NCBI GenBank assembly: GCA_019745075.1
Contig: JAIETR010000003.1
Location: forward strand, 62,001-126,000
Reading direction: 5' to 3'
Origin: Qipengyuania sp.
Lineage (GTDB): Bacteria > Pseudomonadota > Alphaproteobacteria > Sphingomonadales > Sphingomonadaceae
DNA: 64,000 bases
A program made the translations under genes and the position numbers. The notes below the pieces were generated by a model, which was not told where the DNA came from, ran no database searches, and was given only the letters and a program-made list of their open reading frames with translations. Shown here in pieces: positions 24,129-32,500 of the stretch; position 1 is the first letter of the stretch, and each line of letters starts with the position of its first letter.

Positions 24129-25426
24129 TGGTCGAGGCTCCCAGGCCATTTGATTTGTCGTTCCTTTATAGCCTGTTCCGCCTGTTCCTTGAGATGCCAC
24201 GGCAACTCCTCGAAGACATCCTCGAACATGGTGCGGAAGGGATGGTGGAGACCGTGCCCAAGAATGCCATTGGCTTCCGCCTCCTTGGTCGTGGCGCGCA
24301 CCCGCTCGGCGGCCTCGCGATCCATTTCCGCCTGGCGATCCTCGTCCCATTCCCCCAGCGCGATGAGGTGGTTTTTCAGCCGGTTGACCGGATCGCCCAA
24401 GGGCCATTCGGAACGTTCCTGCGCGCTGCGATAGCCGCTCGGATCGTCGGACGTCGAGTGGCCTTCGGCACGATAGGTGAAGAACTCGATCAGCGTCGGC
24501 CCGGCGTTCGCCCGCGCCCGGTTCGCCGCCCAGCGCTCGGCGGCGTAACACGCCAGAGCGTCGTTGCCGTCGACCCTGAGCCCCGCAAGTCCATAGCCCA
24601 GCGCCCGCGCCGCGAAGGTCGTGCGCTCACTTCCGGCGAAACCTGAGAAACTAGAAATAGCCCACTGATTATTCACTACATTCAGAATCACCGGCGCGTT
24701 ATAGACGGTCGCGAAGGTGCAGGCCGAGTGGAAGTCGCCCTCGGCGGTCGAGCCCTCGCCCACCCAGGTCGCGGCGATCCGGCTGTCGCCCCTGATCGCG
24801 CTCGCCATCGCCCAGCCCACCGCCTGCGGGGTCTGCGTCGCGAGGTTGCCGCTGATCGTGAAGAAGCTCTTTTCGCGGCTCGAATACATGATCGGGAGCT
24901 GGCGTCCCTTGAGCTTGTCGCCCTTGTTCGAATAGATCTGGTTGATCATCTCGATCAGCGGATAACCGCGCGCGATCAGAATGCCTTGCTGGCGATAGCT
25001 CGGAAACACCATGTCGTCGGCGGCGAGCGCCATCGCGGCGGAAATGCTGGTCGCCTCCTCGCCGGTGCACTTCATGTAGAAGCTGGTCTTGCCCTGCCGC
25101 TGCCCGCGAAACATGCGCTCGTCGAAGGCGCGCGTCAGCGCCATATTCGCCAGCATGGTGCGCAGCGTATCGGCGTCGAGCTTCGGGTCCCACGGCCCGT
25201 GCGCGCGATCGTCGTCGCCCAGTACCCGCACCAGCCCATAGGCATGTTCGTGCAGCTCGCGCGGATGGCAAGTCTCGTCGGGGCGCGACAGCTGACCCGG
25301 CGCACCGATGTCGACATGGCCGAAATCGACCGCGTCGCCGGGGCGAAACTTCGGCTCGGGGACGTGGAGCGAAAGTCCGGGCTTGTTCGAACCCGTACCC
25401 CGCGCGGAATTCGGCCCTTCGGCCAT
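24125..25426 (-). CDS. bkdA1: Branched-chain 2-oxoacid dehydrogenase E1 alpha (433 aa)
   Basis: The thiamine-diphosphate-binding subunit. Visible are RGQRQGKTSFYMKCTGEEAT, FPSYRQQGILIARGYPL, and the ThDP motif GEGSTAEGDFHSACTFATVY ending VVNNQWAIS, then TYRAEGHSTSDDPSGYR (phosphorylation-loop region in mitochondrial relatives). Full length for the bacterial BkdA1 type, which has an extended N-terminus as here. It is the first gene of the E1alpha-E1beta-E2 operon, so its promoter lies in 25427-25522. Confidence 0.95.
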   Translation of the reverse strand: MAEGPNSARGTGSNKPGLSLHVPEPKFRPGDAVDFGHVDIGAPGQLSRPDETCHPRELHEHAYGLVRVLGDDDRAHGPWDPKLDADTLRTMLANMALTRAFDERMFRGQRQGKTSFYMKCTGEEATSISAAMALAADDMVFPSYRQQGILIARGYPLIEMINQIYSNKGDKLKGRQLPIMYSSREKSFFTISGNLATQTPQAVGWAMASAIRGDSRIAATWVGEGSTAEGDFHSACTFATVYNAPVILNVVNNQWAISSFSGFAGSERTTFAARALGYGLAGLRVDGNDALACYAAERWAANRARANAGPTLIEFFTYRAEGHSTSDDPSGYRSAQERSEWPLGDPVNRLKNHLIALGEWDEDRQAEMDREAAERVRATTKEAEANGILGHGLHHPFRTMFEDVFEELPWHLKEQAEQAIKERQIKWPGSLDQ

Positions 25427-25522
25427 GCATCTCTCCTGCGATCACCCGCCTGAGCCGGTGTGCGATCTTTGCGCGACCACGTTATTTTATTTCAGCGCGG
25501 GTAGGAGGTCAAGGCGAGAGCC

Positions 25523-26479
25523 TCACACCGCCACCGGCGCCTGGATCGGCGGGTGCGGCGTGTAGCCATGCACCGCGAAGTCTTCAATGCGGTAGTCGAA
25601 AATCGATGGCGGCCGGCGCACGATCTCGAGCCGCGGCCGCCCCCGCGGCTCCCTCGCAAGCTGCTCCTCGATCAGGTGCGCATGGTTGAGGTAGAGATGG
25701 GTGTCGCCCCCCATCCAGACCAGCTCGCCGGGCTCGAGATCGGTCTGCTGCGCCAGCATCCGCGTCAAAAGCGCCGCCGACCACAGGTTGAACGGCAACC
25801 CGAGCGCGACATCGCAGCTGCGCTGGTAGAGCCCGCAGTTGAGCCTGCCGTCCGCAACATGGAACTGATAGGTCTTGTGGCACGGCGGCAATGCCATCGC
25901 CTCGAGCTCGGCGACGTTCCAGCCCTCGACGATGTGGCGCCTGCTGCCCGGGTTCTCGCGGAGCGAGCGGACGACCTCGGCGACCTGGTTGATCCCCTGC
26001 CCGCGCGCGAACAGGCCATTCTCGACTTCATGGTAAGTAGGCCAGTCAACCCATTGCTTTCCATAGACTGGTCCCAGATCGCCCCAGCGGGCGGCGAAAT
26101 CGGCATCGCCGGCGATCCGCGCGACGAATTCCTCGAGCGGCAGGGGTTCGCCGGTCTCGCGGACGTAGCGCGCATGCGGCCATTCGTTCCAGATCTTGAC
26201 GCCCTGGAGCACCAGCGGGCGGATGTTGGTGCTGCCGGTGAGGAACCACAGCAGCTCGCGCGTCGCCGTCTTCCAATAGACGCGCTTGGTGGTGACCAGC
26301 GGCATCGCTCCATCCGCCAGATCGAACCGCAGCATCGCCCCCATGACCGAGCGCGTCCCCACCCCGGTGCGATCCGCGCGCTCGCTGCCCGCGCTCCAGA
26401 CTTGCCGCATGAGGCCAAGATATTGCTGTTCCGGATGGGCCGCGAATCGGGGATCGGAAACGGCGGGAGCGGTGGACAT
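25523..26479 (-). CDS. thyA: Thymidylate synthase (318 aa)
   Basis: Methylates dUMP to dTMP with methylene-THF. Motifs: DRTGVGTRSVMGAMLRFDL, TTKRVYWKTATRELLWFLTG, LGPVYGKQWVDW, the active-site Cys in ALPPCHKTYQFHVADG, LYQRSCDVALGLPFN, and HLYLNHAHL. A small insert (PLPLEEFVARIAGDADFAAR) before the LGPVYGKQW segment makes the protein longer than the 264-residue E. coli enzyme. The start ATG 26479 lies near the tRNA-Pro gene on the other strand. dihydrofolate reductase (folA), a frequent neighbour, is not present. Confidence 0.97.
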   Translation of the reverse strand: MSTAPAVSDPRFAAHPEQQYLGLMRQVWSAGSERADRTGVGTRSVMGAMLRFDLADGAMPLVTTKRVYWKTATRELLWFLTGSTNIRPLVLQGVKIWNEWPHARYVRETGEPLPLEEFVARIAGDADFAARWGDLGPVYGKQWVDWPTYHEVENGLFARGQGINQVAEVVRSLRENPGSRRHIVEGWNVAELEAMALPPCHKTYQFHVADGRLNCGLYQRSCDVALGLPFNLWSAALLTRMLAQQTDLEPGELVWMGGDTHLYLNHAHLIEEQLAREPRGRPRLEIVRRPPSIFDYRIEDFAVHGYTPHPPIQAPVAV

Positions 26480-26589
26480 GCCCGGCGCCTAAACCGCAAA
26501 AACCCCGCTTGCCACCCCGCATCGCCCTCCCTATAGGCACGCGCCTTGCCTCGCCCCCAGTGTCCGGGAGACATTCGGGAACGATCGGT

Positions 26590-26666
26590 CGGGGAGTAGC
26601 TCAGCCTGGTAGAGCACTGTCTTCGGGAGGCAGGGGCCGGAGGTTCGAATCCTCTCTCCCCGACCA
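26590..26666 (+). tRNA. tRNA-Pro (anticodon CGG)
   Basis: The 77-nt gene starts CGGGGAGTAGCTCAGCCTGG and ends CTCCCCG-A-CCA; the 7-bp acceptor stem is perfect and CCA is encoded. The anticodon stem CTGTC/GGCAG holds the loop TTCGGGA, giving CGG. The T arm is GGAGGTTCGAATCCTC. Confidence 0.95.
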
Positions 26667-26889
26667 ATTTCTCAATGCCACCTTGATGTTGAGCGCGAGT
26701 GCGCGCGTGGATGCCTGACGAGTGACTACCGCCCGTTAACCTTCCTCGTTGTCATTGCATTGAGACCCGGCCACCCGCTTCGGCACCGTTTTCGGTTGAA
26801 GGCGACCCCGTTGTGTCGGGATTCTTCGCAAAACCCCTACACCCCCATTTAGGAACTGCTAAGGGGTTCGTTAACTCTTGTTGCCTATG

Positions 26890-26931
26890 CGATACGCATG
26901 GGCACGGAATCGATACGCATGGGCACGGAAT
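26890..26931 (+). repeat. 21-bp perfect tandem duplication across a start codon
   Basis: CGATACGCATGGGCACGGAA plus T occurs twice head-to-tail (26890-26910 and 26911-26931). Each copy contains ATG in the same frame, so the downstream surface-protein gene has two equal starts (26898 and 26919). Upstream, TTAACTCTTGTTGCCTATGC may hold the promoter of the operon. Confidence 0.9.
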
Positions 26932-27890
26932 ATCGCCTTAAGGGATCGCTGGCGTTCGCGCTTGCCGGGGCTGCTTTCGCGGCGCCCGCGCTGGCTGGCG
27001 GCGTGCCCGCCGGTGTGCTGATCGAGAACACGGCCACCGCCACCTACACCGCCAATGCGAGCACCCAGACGGTCGATTCCAACACCGTCACCTTCCGCGT
27101 GGACGAAGTGCTCGACGTGGCGACCGCCTCGCAGGAAAGCGGCCCGGTTCCCGCCACCACCACCGCGGTGCTGCGCTTCAAGGTCACCAACACCGGCAAT
27201 GGGCCCGAGACCTTCACGCTCACCGCCAACCCGGCGGTGACGGGCAATGCCTTCAACGCCACCGTCACCGGCCTGGCCATCGATGTGAACGCCAACGGCG
27301 CTTACGACGCGGGCGTGGACACCGCGCTGACCAACGGCGCGGCCACCCCGGCGCTCGCGGCCGACGGCCCGCTCGACGTGCTGGTGCTGGTGTCCATCCC
27401 CGCCAGCGCCCCCGCCAACGCCACCAGCCGGGTCGAGCTCACCGCGGTCGCCACCACCGGTACCGGCGCCCCCGGCACCCTGTTCGCGGGCGCGGGCGTG
27501 AGCGGCGGCGATGCCGTCGTCGGCGCCTCGACCGCCAGCGCCACGGCGCAGGCCACGCTGACCGTCGACAAGGCTGTCGTCAGCCTGGTCAAGTCGGCGA
27601 CGGTCGCCGATCCCTTCGGCGGAACCCGCCCCGTGCCCTCGGCGATCATCACCTACAGCATCGTCGCCAATGTCGCCGGGACGGGCACCGTCGCCGGCCT
27701 GGCGATCGCCGACGCGATCCCCGCGGGCACCAGCTATCAGCCCGGGACGCTGACGCTCGAGGGCGCCGCGCTCTCCGATGCCGCCGATGCCGACGCCGGC
27801 CAGGGCGGTTCCACCGGCGTCGCCGTCCAGCTCGGCGATGTCGCCGCGGGCGGCACGCGCACCGTCACCTTCAAAGTCAGGATCAACTGA
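26898..27890 (+). CDS. Secreted DUF11-type surface protein A (330 aa)
   Basis: A signal peptide (LKGSLAFALAGAAFAAPALA) is followed by a beta-sandwich protein rich in Thr, Ala, Val and Gly. The N-terminal module reads LIENTATATYTANASTQTVD SNTVTF, and the C-terminal module KSATVADPFGGTRPVPSAII-TYSIVANV with AIPAGTSYQPGTL is of DUF11 type, ending TVTFKVRIN. There is no sortase, PEP-CTERM or autotransporter anchor. The start is ATG 26898 or ATG 26919; both lie in a tandem repeat. It is the first gene of a five-gene operon of related proteins, and the second gene follows after 8 bases. Role probably in surface or matrix structure; function not known. Confidence 0.8.
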   Translation: MGTESIRMGTEYRLKGSLAFALAGAAFAAPALAGGVPAGVLIENTATATYTANASTQTVDSNTVTFRVDEVLDVATASQESGPVPATTTAVLRFKVTNTGNGPETFTLTANPAVTGNAFNATVTGLAIDVNANGAYDAGVDTALTNGAATPALAADGPLDVLVLVSIPASAPANATSRVELTAVATTGTGAPGTLFAGAGVSGGDAVVGASTASATAQATLTVDKAVVSLVKSATVADPFGGTRPVPSAIITYSIVANVAGTGTVAGLAIADAIPAGTSYQPGTLTLEGAALSDAADADAGQGGSTGVAVQLGDVAAGGTRTVTFKVRIN

Positions 27891-27898
27891 GCAGGACC

Positions 27899-28375
27899 AT
27901 GATCATGTCGCACCGCCTTCTTACCGCCGTCTGCGCGATCGCGCTGGGCGCCGGATTTGCCGTCCCGGCCTTCGCGCGGGCGCCCGCCGTCGCGCTCGAG
28001 GGCGACGTCAAACTCGTCCGCCAGGTCACCGAGAACGGCCGGACCAGCGAGAGGCTGGAGGAGCCCAACCAGGTGCTCCCCGGCGACAGGCTGGTCTTCA
28101 CCACCCGCTACACCAACGGCGGCGCGGAGCCGGCGACCGATTTCGTGGTCACCAATCCGCTACCCGGCCCGGTCAAGCTGGCCAGGGTCGACAGCTTCGA
28201 GGTGTCGGTCGACGGCGGCAAGACCTTCGGCGCGCTCGCCGCGCTCAAGGCCACCGGCGCCGACGGCAAGCCGCGCGCGGCCGAGCTCGCCGATGTCACG
28301 CATGTGCGCTGGCGGCTCGCCAGCATCGCCCCCGGCGCCTCCGGGGAAGTCAAGTATTTCGCCGAGGTCCGCTGA
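27899..28375 (+). CDS. Secreted single DUF11-like protein B (158 aa)
   Basis: Signal peptide (MSHRLLTAVCAIALGAGFAV, cut near AFARA) followed by one compact DUF11-like domain: LPGDRLVFTTRYTNGGAEPA then TDFVVTNPLPGPVKL, with the C-terminal strand GEVKYFAEVR. The start is ATG 27899 or 27905, with AGGA just upstream. It sits 8 bases behind protein A. The single domain and small size suggest a subunit or adaptor of the neighbouring larger surface proteins; this is inference. Confidence 0.8.
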   Translation: MIMSHRLLTAVCAIALGAGFAVPAFARAPAVALEGDVKLVRQVTENGRTSERLEEPNQVLPGDRLVFTTRYTNGGAEPATDFVVTNPLPGPVKLARVDSFEVSVDGGKTFGALAALKATGADGKPRAAELADVTHVRWRLASIAPGASGEVKYFAEVR

Positions 28376-28455
28376 GGACCTCGATCGGAAGAATCGCGCC
28401 ATCGATCCGCGGGCGCACAGGGATCACAGCGGGTTTAGTTAGGGGATAGTTCGAA

Positions 28456-29553
28456 ATGAAACGCAGCATCCAATGGTTGGGGACGACGGGCGCATTCGCG
28501 CTGGTCTTTAGCCCAGCGCTGGCCGCCGCTGCTCCCGTCGGGACCGCGGCGAACTCTTCGATCAGCAACTCGGTGACCGTCAGCTACAACGTGGGCGGCG
28601 TCGCGCAGACGCCGATCACTTCGGCAGCCGACGTGTTCACGGTCGATCGCAAGATCGACCTGGTGGTGACCACGCAGGACAGCTCGGCCGTCGTCGTGAC
28701 GCCCGGGCAGACCAATGCGGTCACCACTTTCACCGTGACCAACAACTCGAACGCGACCATCGACTTCCTGCTCGCCGCGGCGCAGCAGGCGGGCGGGACG
28801 GCCAGGTTCACCGGCAACGACACGACCGATCTTTCCAATGTGCGCGTCTATGTCGAAACCAACGGCAGCGCCGGCTGGCAGGCCGCCGACACCCAGGCGA
28901 CCTCGCTCGCGGCGGTGGCCTCGGGCGATGCGGTCACGGTCTATATCGTGTCCGACGTGCCGGTCGCGACGGCGCAGGCCGCGCAGGCGACCATGATCCT
29001 GACCGCCACGGCGGCTTCGGGCGTGACCGCCACCACCGGCTACGCCGGCACCGGCGGTTCGGCGATCAGCCAGACCCCGACCGGCACCGCCAACGGCAAG
29101 ACCACGATGGAAACCGTGTTCGCCGACGCCCAGGCCGAAGCCCAGACGGGCGATGGCCTGAAGGACGGCAAGCATGCCGCGCGCAGCGACTATCGTGTCG
29201 ATACCGCGCAGCTTTCGGTTGCGAAGTACAGCCGCGTCATAAGCGACCCGTTCAGCGGCGCCGCCAGCCCACGCGCCATTCCCGGCGCGGTGGTCGAGTA
29301 CTGCATCGTGGTGCAGAACGCCTCGACCACGATCAGCGCCACCTCGGTCTCGGTGTCCGATACGGTCGACGCGGCCACGCTGACCGGCGTCACCGCGCCC
29401 ACCATCGGCGGCAGCTTCAACGGCACCGACACCTGCACCGGCGGAACCGGCGGTTCGTGGACCTCCACGGCCGGCGGCATCTACCAGTACAGCGTGGGCA
29501 CGGTCGCCGCGAGTTCGACCTCGCTGGTCCGTTTCCAGGCGACGATCAGGTAA
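28456..29553 (+). CDS. Secreted DUF11-type surface protein C (365 aa)
   Basis: Signal peptide (MKRSIQWLGTTGAFALVFSP, cut near ALAAAAP), then a beta-rich chain. The N-terminal module (ANSSISNSVTVSYNVGGVAQ then FTVDRKIDLVV) and the C-terminal module (SVAKYSRVISDPFSGAASPR, AIPGAVVEYCIVVQN, ending TSLVRFQATIR) match those of proteins A and E in the same cluster. A Cys in VEYCIVVQN and one in TDTCTGG could form a disulphide. It is followed after 35 bases by the giant protein. Confidence 0.8.
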   Translation: MKRSIQWLGTTGAFALVFSPALAAAAPVGTAANSSISNSVTVSYNVGGVAQTPITSAADVFTVDRKIDLVVTTQDSSAVVVTPGQTNAVTTFTVTNNSNATIDFLLAAAQQAGGTARFTGNDTTDLSNVRVYVETNGSAGWQAADTQATSLAAVASGDAVTVYIVSDVPVATAQAAQATMILTATAASGVTATTGYAGTGGSAISQTPTGTANGKTTMETVFADAQAEAQTGDGLKDGKHAARSDYRVDTAQLSVAKYSRVISDPFSGAASPRAIPGAVVEYCIVVQNASTTISATSVSVSDTVDAATLTGVTAPTIGGSFNGTDTCTGGTGGSWTSTAGGIYQYSVGTVAASSTSLVRFQATIR

Positions 29554-29588
29554 CACCGCAGGCGGAAAACGCCTCCGGTTGAGAGCCA

Positions 29589-32500
29589 TTGCGTTGGCTT
29601 AGGACTATCCCCCGACTGGCGGCAGCGCTCTCCGGAGCGCTGCTGACCCTGCCGGGCCCGGGCCACGCCCAGACACTTGCCAATACCGCCCGCGCCACAT
29701 GGGTGCAGGGCGGCGAAACCCGTTGGGCCGACTCAAACACGGTCCAGACCGCCGTCGAACAGCTCCCGCTGGCGATCGACCTGATGCACCCGCAGGCCAA
29801 TGCGGGGATCCTGGCGGTGACACCCTCGCTATGCCGGGGCAACCCGCTCAACCTCGTGCCCGGGGCCGGAAGCGGCGCGCTGTCGCTGCCCGCCGCGGCC
29901 ACCGACAAGGTCAATGTCGGCGAGATCCTGCTGGTCCAGGTGACCGCGCCCCTCGCCAACCGCGATCCGGGCGCGGTCGACAGCCTGGCGGTGACCGTCA
30001 CCGGCAATGCGGGGGACCGCGAGCTGCTGACGATCTTCGAAACCGGCGCCGACACCGGCGTGTTCGCCGGCGCGATCCGCACCGCCTCGATCCCGCCGAC
30101 GCCGGTGGCGGGCGACTGCCGCCTCAGCGTCCGCGCGGGGGATACCGTCCGGGCCTCGCTCGAAGGGGCCGAACCAGGCCAGACGCTGGTGTCGCGGACC
30201 GTCGGCGTGCTCGCCGATCCGTTCGGGCTGGTCTTCGACAGCGTCGATGGCGCCCCGGTCTCGGGCGCGCGCGTGACGATCGTGGACGCGGCCAGCGGCC
30301 GGCCCGCCCAGGTTTTCGCCGAGGACGGGCTCACCCCCTGGCCGTCCACGGTCACGACGGGCGCGGCGGTGACCGATGCCGCCGGCAACAGCTATCCGAT
30401 GGCGCCGGGCGAATACCGTTTCCCGCTGATGGCCTTCGGGTCCTACCGTCTCGAGGTCGCGCCCCCCTCGCCCTACGCCGCGCCCTCGGCGGCCACTCCC
30501 GCTTCGCTGGCGGCGCTGGCCCGGCCCCACGGCGGCGCGTTCCAGATCGTCGATGGGAGCTATGGCGCCGCTTTCGCGCTGGACACTCCCGATGCGGTGC
30601 GGATCGACATCCCCGTCGATAGGCCCAATGTCGGCGTCACGCTGACCAAGACCGCCTCGCGCGCCCGCGCGCAGCCCGGCGACGCGATCTTCTTCACGCT
30701 GACGGTGGCGAACCCCGATCGGGGCCAGGCCCAGCGGACCACGCGGATCGTCGATCTGCCCTCGCCCTGGCTGCGGCTGCGCAGCGAGAGCCTGCGGATC
30801 GACGGCGTGGCCCGGCCCGAGGCGCTGAGCGTGACCCCCGACGGCGGCCGGATCGCGATCGATCCGGGTCCGATCGCGGCGGGCGCGAGCGTGCGGATCG
30901 CCTATGCGATGACGCTGCGCGGCGACACCCCGCCGGGCCAGGTCGCCAACCGCGCCGAGGCCACCGACGCCAGCGGCAACCGCGCCGCCGCCGAAGCCAC
31001 GGTGCTCGTCGAGCGCGACACCATCGCCGCGCGGATGACCGTGGTCGGACGCGTCGCGACGGGCCCCTGCGCGCCGGGCGAGGAAGGCTTCGGCATTCCC
31101 GGCGTGCGCGTAATGCTGGAGGACGGGAGCTTCGCCATCACCGACCGCGAGGGGCGCTATCATTTCGGGGGCGTGGAGCCTGGCACCCACGTGGTCGCCA
31201 TCGCCCCCGCCACGCTGCCCGAGGGCGCGCGGCCGCTCGATTGCGAGCGCTCCACGCGCAGCGCCGGCAGCGCGATCTCGCGCTTCGTCATCGGCCAGGG
31301 CGGCAGCCTGGCGGTGGCCGACTTCCGCGCCGCGATTCCGGGCTTCGCTCCGCCGGTTCGGGCGGACGACGCCGGCGCCGAGGCCGCGCCGGCGCGGAGG
31401 TCCGAGGCCAATCCGCTCGCCGCTCCGGAGCGCGCCACGATCAGCGACCGCGCCGCCTCGGGCGCCGACACCGACTGGCTGCTGCTCGGCGACGGGCCGA
31501 CCGATTTCCTGTTCCCGACGGTGGACTACAACCCGCGTATTCCCTCGATCCGCGCCGTCATCCGGCACAAGCCCGGCCAGAAGATCGCGCTCAGGATCAA
31601 CAACCAAGCGGTCGATCCGCTCACCTTCGAAGGCACCCGCGGCGGGCCGGGCAACGCCTGGGGCGTCTCGGTATGGCGCGGCATCCCGCTCTCGGGCACG
31701 AAGAACGTCCTAACCGCCACCGTCACCAATGCCGACGGCTCGGTCGCCGCCGAGCTCGAGCGCGGGGTGCAATTCGTGTCCGCCCCGTGGCGCGCCGAGA
31801 TCGTGGCGGCGAAGTCGAAGCTGGTCGCCGACGGCAAGACCCGCCCGGTCGCCGCGGTGCGCTTCACCGACCGCCAGGGCCGGCCGGTGCGCAGCGGCGT
31901 CACCGGCGCCTTCAGCGTCGGCGAGCCCTATCAGAGTGCCGCCCTGCTCGACCAGCTCCAGCTCGGCCAGCTCACGGGTAACGCGACCGGAGGCGGCGCC
32001 GGCGCGACCTGGACCATCGCGGACGACGACGGAGTGGCGCTGATCGAACTGGCCCCGACCATGGTCAGCGGCCCGCTGCGCCTCGACTTCAACTTCGTCG
32101 ACGAACAGCTGACCCGGCGCCAGCAGCTCCAGGGCTGGGTGACCCCCGGCGACCTGCCCTTCACGCTCGTCGGCCTGGCCGAGGCCAGCGTGGGCGCGAA
32201 AAGCGTCGCCGACCAGATGGAACGCAGCGGCCGCTTCGACAGCGATCTCGGCGACAATGGCCGGGTGGCCTTCTATGCCAAGGGGCGCGTGCTGGGGAAG
32301 ATGCTGCTCACCGTCGCCTACGACAGCGCCAAGGCGAAAGCCGGCCAGCGGCTGCTGGGGATGATCGACCCGAGCGCCTATTACACCATCTACGCCGACG
32401 GCTCGACGCGCCGCTACGACGCCTCGAGCACCGAAAAGCTCTATGTCCGGCTCGAAACGGGCGCCTTCTATGCGCTTTACGGCGACTTCGTCACCGGCTT

